Below are positions 15,972 through 24,945 of a stretch of DNA of 64,000 nucleotides, piece after piece (position 1 is the stretch's first letter; each line of letters begins with the position of its first letter). Source of the DNA: Asaia bogorensis (GTDB taxonomy: Bacteria > Pseudomonadota > Alphaproteobacteria > Reyranellales > Reyranellaceae); NCBI GenBank assembly GCA_945889625.1, contig CAMDCE010000016.1:1-64000 (forward strand), written 5' to 3'. Both the position numbers and the translations under genes were made by a program. The notes under the pieces were generated by a model, which saw only the letters and a list, made by a program, of their open reading frames with translations, had not been told where the DNA came from and searched no databases.

Positions 15972-16900
15972 CAATGCCCGACTCCTTCACCGTCACCGGC
16001 CAGCGCGCCCGCCAGATGCGGGTCGTGCCGGCCGAAGTTCTGAAGCGCCTCTACGCCCGGTCGGACGCCAAGGGGCTGGTGCAGACGGCTGCGCATCTCC
16101 TGCTGCTGATCGCCGGCGGCTGGCTGATCCTGGTGACGCGCGGCACCTGGTGGGTGGTGCCGGCGCTGCTCGTCCAGGCGGTGTTCGTCAACACGCTGTT
16201 CGGCGCCATGCATGAGTCGGTGCACTACGGTTCCTTCAAGACGCGCTGGATGGCCGACCTGCTGGCGTTCTTCTCCGGTGCTGCGATCCTGAACAACGCC
16301 GGCTTCTACCGGCACTATCATTACGCCCACCATCGCTACACCCAGGATCCCAAGCGCGATCCCGAGCTGATCACCTCGGGCACGCCAAAAACCTGGGGCA
16401 ACTACCTGCTGCGCATGAGCGCGCTGCCGTTCCTGGCGATCCGCGCGCGCGACATCTTCGTCTTCCCCTTCGGCGGAAAAGGCGACGTCGACTATATCCA
16501 TCCCTCGGCCTGGCCCGAGGTGCGGCGCTGGGGCCGCTGGCTGCTGGTCCTTTACGCGGTGCTGATCGTGGGTTCGATCGTGCTCGAGACCACGGTGGTG
16601 CTGTGGGTCTGGTTCATCCCGCTGCTGATCGGCCTGCCGCTGCTGCGTCTCTATCTCGTGTGCGAACACACGCTCTGCCCCAACTCCGACGACGGCTTCG
16701 CCAACACCCGCACGACGCTGTCGAACCCCGTGGTGCGCTTCCTGATGTGGAACCTGCCCTACCACGCCGAGCACCACCTCTTCCCCAGCATCGCCTTCCA
16801 CCACCTGCCCGAAGCCCACCGCCATTTGCGGTCGCACCTCAAATACGTCGCCAGGACCTACACCGGCGTCCACCGCGAGATTGTCAGGAGCTTCCCGTGA
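15965..16900 (+). CDS. Membrane fatty acid desaturase/hydroxylase family protein
   Basis: 311-residue integral membrane di-iron enzyme. The three histidine boxes are visible: HESVH (about residue 82), HYAHH (about 117) and HAEHH (about 269, followed by LFPSIAFHHLP). Hydrophobic stretches at residues 40-75 and 195-225 give the usual four-helix topology. The family introduces double bonds or hydroxyls into acyl chains or carotenoid-type substrates; the substrate here is not evident. I use the ATG at 15965; another ATG at 15974 is equally possible. Confidence 0.88.
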   Translation: MNSMPDSFTVTGQRARQMRVVPAEVLKRLYARSDAKGLVQTAAHLLLLIAGGWLILVTRGTWWVVPALLVQAVFVNTLFGAMHESVHYGSFKTRWMADLLAFFSGAAILNNAGFYRHYHYAHHRYTQDPKRDPELITSGTPKTWGNYLLRMSALPFLAIRARDIFVFPFGGKGDVDYIHPSAWPEVRRWGRWLLVLYAVLIVGSIVLETTVVLWVWFIPLLIGLPLLRLYLVCEHTLCPNSDDGFANTRTTLSNPVVRFLMWNLPYHAEHHLFPSIAFHHLPEAHRHLRSHLKYVARTYTGVHREIVRSFP

Positions 16901-17036
16901 TCCCTCCCCCGTCTTCGGGGGAGGTGTCGCCGTCTTACGGTGACCTAGCGCCTTCACAGGCGCCGGGGGGTCGGAGGGTCATGACCCCCTCCGTCCGCTG
17001 CGCGGACACCTCCCCCGAAGACGGGGGAGGAAAGCT
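16901..17036. repeat. Palindromic intergenic repeat, GACCCCCTCC family (copy 2)
   Basis: CCTCCCCCGTCTTCGGGGGAGG at the left is answered by CCTCCCCCGAAGACGGGGGAGG at the right, with GGCGCC- and GACCCCCTCCG-containing arms between. It fills the whole gap between the desaturase stop and the next gene, whose ATG lies 4 bases after its end. Confidence 0.85.
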
Positions 17037-17039
17037 GAG

Positions 17040-18014
17040 ATGAGAACAAGCGAAGGCGTCTTCGAGTGCGGCGATCTTTCGCTGCAGCGCGGCGGCACGC
17101 TCAAGGCCGCGCGCATCGTCTACAAGACCTACGGCATGCTGGCGGCCAAACGCGACAACGTCATCGTCTATCCGACGAGCTACAGTGCCCAGCACACCGA
17201 CATCGAATGGCTGGTCAACGTCGAGCACTGCCTCGACCCCAGCCGCTATTTCATCGTCATTCCCAACATGTTCACCAACGGTCTCTCGTCGTCGCCGTCG
17301 AACACAGCCGGCGAGTTCCCACAGGTCACGACCTACGACAACGTCACCCAGCAGCGCCGCCTGATGGCCGAAGTGTTCGGCGTCGACCGCGTCAAGATGG
17401 TCTATGGCTGGTCGATGGGCGCGCAACAGGCCTATCACTGGGCGGCGTTGTTCGGGGCGGCGGTCGAGCGCATCGTGGTCAACTGCGGCTCGGCCAGAAC
17501 GGCTCCGCACAACTTTGTCTTCCTCGAAGGCGTGCGCACGGCCTTGCAGGCGGCCCGCACGCCCGCTGACGGGTTGCGCGCCATGGGCCGCATCTATGCC
17601 GGCTGGGCGCTCAGCCAGACCTTCTATCGCCGCGAACTGTGGCGCGGTCTGGGCTTTGCCGACCTGGAAGATTTCCTGGTGCGCTCCTGGGAGGCGGGCT
17701 TCCTGCGCCGCGACATGCGCGATCTGCTGGCCCAGCTCTGGACCTGGCAGAACGGCGACATCTCGGCCAACGATCTCTACCGCGGCGATCTCGCGATGGC
17801 GCTGAGCGGCATCAAGGCCAAGGTCCTGCTGATGCCGTCGGCCACCGACCTCTATTTCCAGACCGACGACAACCGCGCCGAGCTGCCGCATCTGGCGGCT
17901 GGCAAGCTGGTCGAGATCCCGTCCGTATGGGGCCATCGCGCCGGCAACCCGCTGGCCAATCCCGAGGATGCGGCGTTCGTCGACGCCCAGGTGACGGCGC
18001 TGCTTGAAAGCTGA
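17040..18014 (+). CDS. MetX-like alpha/beta hydrolase (homoserine O-acetyltransferase family)
   Basis: 324-residue alpha/beta-hydrolase of the homoserine O-acetyltransferase-like group. Nucleophile elbow GWSMG with S125; acid near ATDLYFQTDDN; histidine in IPSVWGHRAGNP close to the C-terminus. The N-terminus (FECGDLSLQRGGTL..ARIVYKTYG) is typical of MetX relatives, but it lacks the usual Gly-Gly-Ser-Met-Gly signature, so a true acetyltransferase role in methionine synthesis is doubtful. The ATG sits directly behind a repeat whose GGAGGAAA provides the ribosome-binding site. The next gene starts inside its last codons. Confidence 0.85.
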   Translation: MRTSEGVFECGDLSLQRGGTLKAARIVYKTYGMLAAKRDNVIVYPTSYSAQHTDIEWLVNVEHCLDPSRYFIVIPNMFTNGLSSSPSNTAGEFPQVTTYDNVTQQRRLMAEVFGVDRVKMVYGWSMGAQQAYHWAALFGAAVERIVVNCGSARTAPHNFVFLEGVRTALQAARTPADGLRAMGRIYAGWALSQTFYRRELWRGLGFADLEDFLVRSWEAGFLRRDMRDLLAQLWTWQNGDISANDLYRGDLAMALSGIKAKVLLMPSATDLYFQTDDNRAELPHLAAGKLVEIPSVWGHRAGNPLANPEDAAFVDAQVTALLES

Positions 18015-19065
18015 AACCGCCGGCCGCCTGGCGCTGGTGGCCGTCTCGCTGCTGGTGAGCCTGCTCGTTCTCGAACTGGCGTGCCGGCTGTGGCGCGGCC
18101 CGGGCTGGCTGCTGCACTGGCCCAACTTCGTGGTCGAGGAGCGCGTCCTCGACAATGAGTGGAAAGGCCTGATCGCCGATCGCGAGCTGGGTTTCGTCGG
18201 CCGGCCCGACTTCGCCAAGCCGCCGCACAGCCACGATGCGCAGGGGCTGCGCACCATGCCGCCGCCGCCGGCATCGGCGGCCGGCCGGCCGCTGCTGCTG
18301 GCCACCGGCGACTCCTACGTCTATGGCGCGGAGGTCGGCGATGGCGAGTCGTGGCCCGCCTATCTGCAGGAGCTGCTCGACCGGCGCGTCGTCAATGGCG
18401 GTGTGCCGGGCTACGGCCTCGACCTGATCGTTTTGCGCACGGAGCAGCTCAGCGCCCGGTTCCGGCCGGCCGTCCTCGTCGTCAGTTTCATCGCCCACGA
18501 CGTCTATCGCAGCGAAATGAGCCGGCTGTGGTGGCGCGAGAAGCCCTATTTCGAGCTGAACGGCAGCGACCTCGCGCTGCGCAACCAGCCGGTGCCCGCC
18601 AACCCGCCGCCGGGCAGCTCGCTGCCGCTCTGGGAACGCTGGTTCGGCTGGTCGGTCCTGGCCGACATGGTGCGCAGCCGCGTCATGGAGGACCAGCAGG
18701 AATGGTTCGGCGATCATGCGCGCGCCCTGCCGCGCGGCACGGGCGAACGGCTGGCCTGTCCGCTGATGAAGCGCCTGGCGGCGGTGGGCATCCCGACCCT
18801 GGTGGTGGCGCAGTACGCCCCCGTCGCCTGGCAGAACAATTCCTATCGTACCAGGGAACGCCGCGTGTCGCGGCTTGTGCTGGGCTGCGCCGCCGAGGCC
18901 AGGCTCGCCACGCTGGACCTCTTCGAGCCGCTTGACCAGACTGTGCGCGCCCGCGGTCTTGACGCGCTGTACAACACCCGCACCCAGCATCACAACGCCG
19001 CCGGCAACCGCCTCTCCGCCCAGGCGATCGCGGCCGAACTCGAGCGCCGCAAGATGCTGCCGTGA
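18004..19065 (+). CDS. SGNH/GDSL hydrolase-like protein with N-terminal membrane anchor
   Basis: 353 residues. A TTG start at 18004 overlaps the upstream stop by 11 bases (translational coupling). An N-terminal hydrophobic segment (residues 8-23, LALVAVSLLVSLLVLE) would anchor it in the inner membrane. Then come GDSYVYGAEV (nucleophile Ser block), NGGVPGYGLD (Gly block) and SFIAHDV (Asn block variant), and a late DALYNTRTQHHNAAGN segment holding the Asp/His. This is the SGNH hydrolase order; such proteins often act on cell-wall polymers or exopolysaccharides. The block-III residue is His rather than Asn. Confidence 0.72.
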   Translation: MKAETAGRLALVAVSLLVSLLVLELACRLWRGPGWLLHWPNFVVEERVLDNEWKGLIADRELGFVGRPDFAKPPHSHDAQGLRTMPPPPASAAGRPLLLATGDSYVYGAEVGDGESWPAYLQELLDRRVVNGGVPGYGLDLIVLRTEQLSARFRPAVLVVSFIAHDVYRSEMSRLWWREKPYFELNGSDLALRNQPVPANPPPGSSLPLWERWFGWSVLADMVRSRVMEDQQEWFGDHARALPRGTGERLACPLMKRLAAVGIPTLVVAQYAPVAWQNNSYRTRERRVSRLVLGCAAEARLATLDLFEPLDQTVRARGLDALYNTRTQHHNAAGNRLSAQAIAAELERRKMLP

Positions 19066-19160
19066 CCCCCTCCGACGCCGTATGACGGCGCCACCCGCGC
19101 GATTTGGCGCTACGCGCCAAACGCGCAGGTGTCCTCGTCTTACGAGGACGGAGGGGGTCA
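19064..19160. repeat. Palindromic intergenic repeat, GACCCCCTCC family (copy 3)
   Basis: TGACCCCCTCCG at the left pairs with CGGAGGGGGTCATG at the right, with inner arms GCGCGATTTGGCG and CGCCAAACGCGC. The right arm contains GGAGGGGGTC immediately before the ATG of the next gene. Confidence 0.85.
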
Positions 19161-20632
19161 TGCTAGGCTTCCTCATGCCCAACACCCTCCCCAACGACGG
19201 CCTCGTCATCGTCGCCAAGCGCGATTGTCCGACCTGCGTGCTGGTCGAGCCGGTGATGCAGAGCCTCGACCGTGACGCCAGAAAATCAGGGGGCGCACTG
19301 ACCGTGTTCAGCCAGGACGACCCGACCTTTCCGGCGGGCGTGCGCTCGGTCGTCGACGACCACGATCTCGAGCGCTCGTTCCGTCTAAAGATCGAATCCG
19401 TGCCCACCTTGATCCGCTTTCGCGGCGGCCGCGAGGTCGAGCGCACGGTGGGCTGGGATCGCGCCGAATGGACGCGGCTGGCCGGCGCGGCCGCCGAGGG
19501 CAAGGGCCTGCCGGCCTGGCAGCCGGCCTGCGGCTCCAAGAGCGTCGAGCCCGGCGTGCACGAGGCGCTGGTCGCGCGCTACGGCGAAACCGGACTGAAG
19601 TCGCGCCAGATCGACGTCGGCAACTGGGACGATCCGGTCGAGGCCTGCTTCGAGCGCGGCTGGAGCGACGGGCTGCCGGTCGTGCCGCCGACCGACGAGC
19701 GCATCCTGCGCATGCTGGGCGGCACCGATCGCAAGCCCGACGAGGTCGTGGGGCTCATTCCGCCCAACCTGGCGCCCTGCACCGTCGAGAAGGTGGCGAT
19801 CAATGCGGTCATGGCGGGCTGCAAGCCGGAATACATGCCGGTCGTGCTGGGCGTGCTCGAGGCCTCGCTCGATCCATTGTTCGTCCTGCACGGCCTGCTC
19901 TGCACCACGCATTTCTCCGGGCCGCTGGTCATCATCAACGGCCCCGCCGCGCGAGCGATTGGCATGAACTCGGGCGTCAATGCACTGGGCCAGGGCAACC
20001 GCGCCAACGCCACCATCGGCCGGGCGCTGCAGCTGATCGTGCGCAACGTCGGCGGCGGCCTGCCCGGCGCCATCGATCGCGCCACCCTGGGCAATCCCGG
20101 CAAGTACACCTTCTGCTTTGCCGAGGACGAGAGCGACCCCGACTGGGAGCCATTGTCGGTGCGGCGCGGCATTGCCGCGGGCAAGAGCGCCGTCACCCTG
20201 TTCCATGGCGAGGGCGTGAACGGCTTCATCGACCAGAAGTCGCGCACGCCGGAAGAGCTCATCCGTTCGCTGGCGTCGGGCCTGTTCGGCGTCGGCCATC
20301 CCAAGCTCTGTCTCGCCGGCAATGCCGTGCTGGTGCTGGCGCCCGAGCACTATCTGATCTTCAAGGACGGCGGGTGGAACCGCCGGCGCATCGAGGACGA
20401 GCTGTACAAGGCGCTGAAGCGTCCCGGCCGCGACGTGATCCGCGGCGCCCATGGCGTGGCCGAGGGCATGCCGCCGTCGTTCGCCGACCGGATGGTCGAC
20501 AAATTCCAGCCCGACGGGCTTCTGATCGTTCGCGCCGGCGGCGAAGCCGGGCTATTCTCGGCCATCATCGGCGGCTGGCCGGGCCAGTCGGTACGCGACG
20601 AATGCCAGGCTGTAACCCACGAGATTCGATAA
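19160..20632 (+). CDS. Thioredoxin-like protein fused to a large domain, partner of the UGSC selenoprotein
   Basis: 490 residues. The first about 110 form a thioredoxin fold with a C-x-x-C redox motif (DCPTCV) and the cis-proline loop VPTLIRF. The remaining about 370 residues (from FERGWSDGLPVVPPT; PPNLAPCTVEKVAINAVMAGCKPEY; NGPAARAIGMNSGVNALGQG; GNPGKYTFCFAEDE) form a conserved domain of unknown function that I associate with UGSC-family neighbourhoods. The protein ends 13 bases before the selenoprotein gene, so the two are probably co-transcribed and may share a redox step. An ATG at 19175 is an alternative start. Confidence 0.75.
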   Translation: MLGFLMPNTLPNDGLVIVAKRDCPTCVLVEPVMQSLDRDARKSGGALTVFSQDDPTFPAGVRSVVDDHDLERSFRLKIESVPTLIRFRGGREVERTVGWDRAEWTRLAGAAAEGKGLPAWQPACGSKSVEPGVHEALVARYGETGLKSRQIDVGNWDDPVEACFERGWSDGLPVVPPTDERILRMLGGTDRKPDEVVGLIPPNLAPCTVEKVAINAVMAGCKPEYMPVVLGVLEASLDPLFVLHGLLCTTHFSGPLVIINGPAARAIGMNSGVNALGQGNRANATIGRALQLIVRNVGGGLPGAIDRATLGNPGKYTFCFAEDESDPDWEPLSVRRGIAAGKSAVTLFHGEGVNGFIDQKSRTPEELIRSLASGLFGVGHPKLCLAGNAVLVLAPEHYLIFKDGGWNRRRIEDELYKALKRPGRDVIRGAHGVAEGMPPSFADRMVDKFQPDGLLIVRAGGEAGLFSAIIGGWPGQSVRDECQAVTHEIR

Positions 20633-20645
20633 TGGAGATCCGTCC

Positions 20646-21173
20646 ATGAACATCGCTTCCAAACTGCGCGATCCGACGGCCGAGACTTCGCCGACCCGGC
20701 GCGCGCGCCTGGCCCCGTCGCCGTCGCTCGAGGGCAAGACCGTGGCGCTGATGGATATCGGCAAGTCGCGCGGCGCGGAATTCATCGATCGCCTGGAAAG
20801 CCACTTCAAGGCGGCCGGCGTCGCCACCAAGCGCTACCGCAAGCCGACCAACACCAAGGTGGCGCCGGTCGAGCTGATGCAGAAGATCGCCCACGAGGCC
20901 CAGGCGGCGGTGATCGCCTTAAGCGATTGAGGCTCCTGCACATCGTGCAGTCTGCACGACCTCAATAACCTCGACGGCCGCGGCCTGCCCGGCGTCAATA
21001 TCGTCACCACCGGTTTCGTCGAGGGCGTCGCGGCGCAAAGCGATTCGCTGGGCTTCGAACCCGCCGTCGTCTACGTCCCCCACCCCATCCAGAACCGCAC
21101 CAAGGAAGAGATCGAAGGCTACGCCGACCAGGCCTTCGAGAAGGTCATGGCGCTGCTCGTTTTGTCATCCTGA
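20646..21173 (+). CDS. UGSC-family selenoprotein (in-frame UGA as Sec95)
   Basis: Complete 175-residue frame if the TGA at 20928-20930 is read as selenocysteine. The codons around it give ALSD-U-GSC-TSC, the diagnostic U-G-S-C motif of the UGSC (seleno)protein family, in which many members have Cys at this place. The frame continues in the same phase for 80 more codons with good family-like sequence (HDLNNLDGRGLPGVNIVTTGF; AVVYVPHPIQNRTKEEIEGYA) to TGA at 21171. A hairpin at 20943-20959 lies about 20 bases after the UGA. The ATG follows GGAGATCC. The final codons LVLSS-stop come from a dispersed repeat. Standard gene callers would truncate it at residue 94 or call it broken. Substrate unknown; Sec95, Cys98 and Cys101 suggest thiol or selenol redox chemistry. 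Confidence 0.88.
20931..20965 (+). promoter_or_regulatory. Candidate bacterial SECIS element of the UGSC gene
   Basis: Immediately 3' of the UGA at 20928. TCGTGCA (20943-20949) and TGCACGA (20953-20959) form a perfect 7-bp stem with a GTC loop; the loop G is 20 bases after the UGA. Bacterial SECIS hairpins have a short stem with a G in the first loop positions at about this distance, which is what SelB recognises. Confidence 0.6.
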
Positions 21174-21276
21174 GCGAAGCGAAGGATCTCATCGAACGAG
21201 CAGGCAGGGGCCTGTGTAACTGGCGCTAGGTCCTTCGCTGAAGCGCGGGGGCTACCCCGCGCGACTCAGGACGACA
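21163..21276. repeat. GTCATCCTGAGCG/CTCAGGACGAC palindromic repeat
   Basis: Arms GTCATCCTGAGCGAAGCGAAGGATCT and AGGTCCTTCGCTGAAGCGCG..GACTCAGGACGAC fold back on each other. It spans the gap between two converging genes and contains the stop codon of the selenoprotein gene. Other copies: about 8274-8360, 27143-27242, 29004-29049, 48748-48848, 52876-53004. Confidence 0.85.
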
Positions 21277-21277
21277 A

Positions 21278-22336
21278 TTAGTCCTTCTCCGGCACCACCG
21301 AGGGCGCCACCATCTGGTCGCTGGTTGGCGGCTCGGGTGGCGGCGGGGTCGGTGGCAGGATGATCGGCAGCTCGCTCGGCAGGAAATCGCGTACGGCAGC
21401 GGCGGTCGCCTTGGGGTCCTCTTCCATCGGGTTGTGGCCGAGGTTCTCGAAGATCGCGAGCTTCGAGCCCTTGATGTCGCCCTGGAAGCGGAAGGCGTCG
21501 GCGACGGGCACCCAGCGGTCCTTGGCGCCCCAGATGATCAGCGTCGGCACATCCAGCCGCTTGAGCGGCGTCGGATCGAGCGGCTCCTGCGTTCGTGCAC
21601 GCTGCAGCGTCGCCGGGCGATTGCCGGGGAAACGCTGCAGATCGGCGGTGCGTTTGATCCGCGCCGGCGTCACCAGGGCCGGATCGGCATAGACCTCGGT
21701 GAGCGAGCGCCGCACGATGCTCTCGGGTTTGAAATAGATGCCGATGTCGCCAATGACCGGCGTGCGCGCCAGGCGCGTGGGCAGCGGCGCTTCGCCCGCC
21801 TCGCGCGGATAGCCTGCGGCATCGACCAGGATCAGATGGCTCACCCGCTCCGGCCGCGTCGCGGCAAAGCTCCAGGCCACGGCGCCGCCCATCGAATGGC
21901 CGACCAGCGCGAAACGGTCGAGATTGAGGACGTCGGCCAGCACCTCGATGAAATCGGTGTAGGCCTCGACCGTGTATTCGTCGCGCGGCCAGGCGCCGGT
22001 GAGCCCATGGCCGGGCAGGTCGACCGTGATCAGCCGCGCCCGGTCCTTGAGCTCGCCTGTCCAGCCTTCCCACATGTGCAGCGAGCCGTTCGAGCCGTGG
22101 ATCAGCACGACCGGCAGGGCATCCGGCTTGCCCTCGTCGCGGACATGGGCGCGCACGCCGCCGACGTCGATGAATTTCGACTGAACGTTGGCGTAGCGCT
22201 CGACCAGCGTCTCTTTCGGCAGGTTCGGCGCATAGGCCCACAGCGTCACGCCCGCCAGCGCTCCCAGCAGGAACAGCAGATAGAGCGGCCAGCGCCGCGG
22301 CGCGGGTTCTTCAGCGCGTCGGCGGCGCGGCGGCAT
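21278..22336 (-). CDS. Membrane-anchored alpha/beta hydrolase
   Basis: 352-residue alpha/beta-hydrolase. Residues 16-34 (WPLYLLFLLGALAGVTLWAY) form a membrane anchor. HGSNGS (oxyanion), GHSMGG with the nucleophile Ser, IIWGAKDRWVP with the acid Asp, and NLGHNPMEE with the His make a complete triad. The tail is proline-rich (PPTPPPPEPP). It overlaps the end of the mechanosensitive channel gene by 26 bases and is probably co-transcribed with it. Confidence 0.88.
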   Translation of the reverse strand: MPPRRRRAEEPAPRRWPLYLLFLLGALAGVTLWAYAPNLPKETLVERYANVQSKFIDVGGVRAHVRDEGKPDALPVVLIHGSNGSLHMWEGWTGELKDRARLITVDLPGHGLTGAWPRDEYTVEAYTDFIEVLADVLNLDRFALVGHSMGGAVAWSFAATRPERVSHLILVDAAGYPREAGEAPLPTRLARTPVIGDIGIYFKPESIVRRSLTEVYADPALVTPARIKRTADLQRFPGNRPATLQRARTQEPLDPTPLKRLDVPTLIIWGAKDRWVPVADAFRFQGDIKGSKLAIFENLGHNPMEEDPKATAAAVRDFLPSELPIILPPTPPPPEPPTSDQMVAPSVVPEKD

Positions 22337-24767
22337 GGTCCGTCCTCCGGTCGGTGTTTGGGCTCTCGGCGTGCAGGACGTCGGCGATCTTGTCGAGGTC
22401 GCGCAGCCTGAACTCGGCGACCGGCCGGGGATCGAGGATCTTCTCATCGATCAGCCGGGCGAGCAGGACGCGGTTCAGCTCATTGGCAACGATCTGGCGA
22501 TCCTCGAGCTGTGCCACGAAGACGAACAGCTCGAAGTCGAGGCCGGTCGTGGTGACGCGCAGGAAGCGGACGATCGGCGCCGGTACGCGCAACACGCGCG
22601 GCTGGGCCAAGGCCGACTCGCGCAGGATCGCTTCCATCTTGGCGACGTCGGTGCCAAGGCCGACGGTGATGGGAATGTCGACGCGGCTCGAGGTGTCGGA
22701 GTAGGTGCGGTTGATCACCGGATTCTGCAGGAACAGGCTGTTGGGCACGATGACGTGGGTGCGCTGGAAGGTCTCGATCTCGGTAGCCCGGATGTTGATG
22801 CGCCGCACGAATCCTTCATGCCCGTTGACCGAGATCCAGTCGCCCGCCTTGATCGGCCGCTCCATCAGCAGGATGACGCCGGAAATCACGTTGTTGGCGA
22901 TGTTCTGCAGGCCAAGGCCGATGCCGACCGACAAGGCGCCGAGCACGATGGCGAGGTTGGTGAAGTCGATGCCGAGTGCGGCGATGCCGATCAGGACGGC
23001 AATGGTGACGCCGACATAATTGAGGCCGGCGTCGATCGACTGGCGCAGCGGCAGCGGCGCGTCGACCGTCGGCATGACGCGGTTGAGCACGATGGAGCGT
23101 ACCAGCCGCGCGATCAGCATGCAGACGCCGAACGCCACGATCGCCATGCCGATATTGGCCAGCGAGATCGTGACGCTGCCGATCCGAACGCCATGAAACA
23201 CCTGGCCGAAGCCGCGCAGGATGGCGTCGGTGTCGGCATCCCAGGCGGCGGGGATGGCGATGGCGAGCAGGATGACCAGGATGACGTCGGCCAGCAGCAG
23301 CAGCACGAGCTGGCCGTACAGCGTCTTGTCGGGTGGCAGGCCCAACTGACGCCGCACCCAGACCCCGGTCGGCGTGTCGGGTGCAGCCATGGCATCGAGC
23401 AGGTCGGCGATGAGCCGATGCAAAGTCAGCGCCACGGCGATCATCAGGCCGGTCGTGGCCAGCGCGGCATGGAGGTGCGAGGCGAGGACGGAATAGCCGA
23501 ACAGGGCGAAGACGATCGACGACAGCATGATTACGGAGAGCACCAGACGCGCCAGCGACCACCCGGTGCCGCCGACCATGGTCGGCAGCGTCGAACCTTC
23601 GGGGCGGATTCCTTCCCAGGCGCGATTGGACAGCGCCGGCAGGGCGAAGCCCGCGACCGTGATGGCAAGGATCAGCGCGCCCACCGAATTGATCGCGTCG
23701 CCGTCGTTGGAGCCGCGCAGCAGGGCGACGTAGATGAAGTCGACAATGATGCTGGCGGTCATCAGGCGCCTGAGCGCGGTCGATTGGTAAGCTGCGCTGG
23801 CATCGCTGAAAGGCAGGACGCGCCAGGCCGGCCGGTTGGGAGCAAGCGCGGTGGCGGTGAGGCCGAACACCAGAAGAAGGTTGATGATCTGCTCGGTGAG
23901 CCGCGGCAGCAGCGCGTCGATCGGCGGTGGCGGTTCGCTCGCGGCCAGCAGCTTGCTGATCAGCCAGACCGCGAGAATAGGCACCAGCACCAGGCCGACG
24001 CCGTCGATGGCGGCAGCGATGGTTCGGTGGCGCTGACCGGGAGCAGCCGAATCGCCACGGCCGAAGCGCTGGCGCAACGCGCGGCCGGCCCACCACAGCC
24101 CGATCGTGACCACGGCCCAGATGGCGAGCGGCGAAAGATCCTGTTTGCCGGAGCTGAGCGAACGCAGGCCGTCGCGACTCCAGATCGCCACGCCGGACGA
24201 CAGGCTGCTCGCCGCTGCGGCGAGTTGCGGGCCGAGCTTGGCCCACACGACCGAGGACAATGGCGATGGGCCTCGGTGCAGCAGCGTCTGCAGCATCACC
24301 TCGCCGCGCAGCCTGGTCATGCGGTCGAGCAGCTGGTCGGTGCGGGCAACGATCACCTCGCCCTGCTTGATGCGGCCCTCGCTGATCGTCGCCTGCTCGG
24401 TGAGCCGTGTCCGCTCGGCCTTGACGGCTTCGGTTTCGGCCGGCTGGCCGGGGGCAGCCCCCGGCTGGTCGGGGCCGAGTTTGACCTCCAGCGGCGCAAG
24501 AAGTTTGCGGATATCGGCGAGATCGTTGCGCGCCAGAGCGACCGCGGCGGAGGCGAGGGCGCGCATGTCGGCTACCTGCTCCCGCAGCCCGTCGATCTCG
24601 GCCGGCAGCACGTCAGGCTGGCTGATGCGGTAGCCGATGCGGTCGAGCTGGCGCGTCCAAACGTCGATCAGCTGCGAAAACGGCCGTTGCGGCGGCACCG
24701 TCTGGGCAAGCGCGGCCGTGCCGGAAAACAGCAGCACAAGACCGACCAGACGGACGAAAACCCGCAT
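22311..24767 (-). CDS. Mechanosensitive channel of the MscS family with large N-terminal domain
   Basis: 818 residues. A signal peptide (residues 1-21, ending in AALA) leads into a periplasmic helical domain of the DUF3772 type (residues about 25-180). Multiple transmembrane helices follow, and the MscS core lies at about residues 560-720: GLGLQNIANNVISGVILLMERPIKAGDWI is the pore-lining TM3b and beta domain, followed by FVRRINIRATEI and VIVPNSLFLQNPVINRTY. It releases solutes on osmotic down-shock. A single gene of this large MscK-like class. Confidence 0.92.
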   Translation of the reverse strand: MRVFVRLVGLVLLFSGTAALAQTVPPQRPFSQLIDVWTRQLDRIGYRISQPDVLPAEIDGLREQVADMRALASAAVALARNDLADIRKLLAPLEVKLGPDQPGAAPGQPAETEAVKAERTRLTEQATISEGRIKQGEVIVARTDQLLDRMTRLRGEVMLQTLLHRGPSPLSSVVWAKLGPQLAAAASSLSSGVAIWSRDGLRSLSSGKQDLSPLAIWAVVTIGLWWAGRALRQRFGRGDSAAPGQRHRTIAAAIDGVGLVLVPILAVWLISKLLAASEPPPPIDALLPRLTEQIINLLLVFGLTATALAPNRPAWRVLPFSDASAAYQSTALRRLMTASIIVDFIYVALLRGSNDGDAINSVGALILAITVAGFALPALSNRAWEGIRPEGSTLPTMVGGTGWSLARLVLSVIMLSSIVFALFGYSVLASHLHAALATTGLMIAVALTLHRLIADLLDAMAAPDTPTGVWVRRQLGLPPDKTLYGQLVLLLLADVILVILLAIAIPAAWDADTDAILRGFGQVFHGVRIGSVTISLANIGMAIVAFGVCMLIARLVRSIVLNRVMPTVDAPLPLRQSIDAGLNYVGVTIAVLIGIAALGIDFTNLAIVLGALSVGIGLGLQNIANNVISGVILLMERPIKAGDWISVNGHEGFVRRINIRATEIETFQRTHVIVPNSLFLQNPVINRTYSDTSSRVDIPITVGLGTDVAKMEAILRESALAQPRVLRVPAPIVRFLRVTTTGLDFELFVFVAQLEDRQIVANELNRVLLARLIDEKILDPRPVAEFRLRDLDKIADVLHAESPNTDRRTDHAAAPPTR

Positions 24768-24945
24768 GCCGGTTCACTACCACGGGGCGCGCGAACCCGT
24801 CTTGTGGTGGATTCATGGGGTTTTTCGCGCCAAATGTGGCAGCCGTTGACAGCGCCGGAGCGACGCGGAACCTTGCGCGCCGGAAGCGCATTTGCGCCTC
24901 AACAGGCGCTCGCGCGCCTCGGAAGGCGCTTTGGGGGATATTTGC

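Noticed and set aside
20646-20930. Treating 20646-20930 as a complete 94-residue gene or as a pseudogene with a nonsense mutation
   Set aside because: The UGA sits in a U-G-S-C motif, the phase is kept for 80 more codons with conserved-looking sequence, and a SECIS-like hairpin follows.
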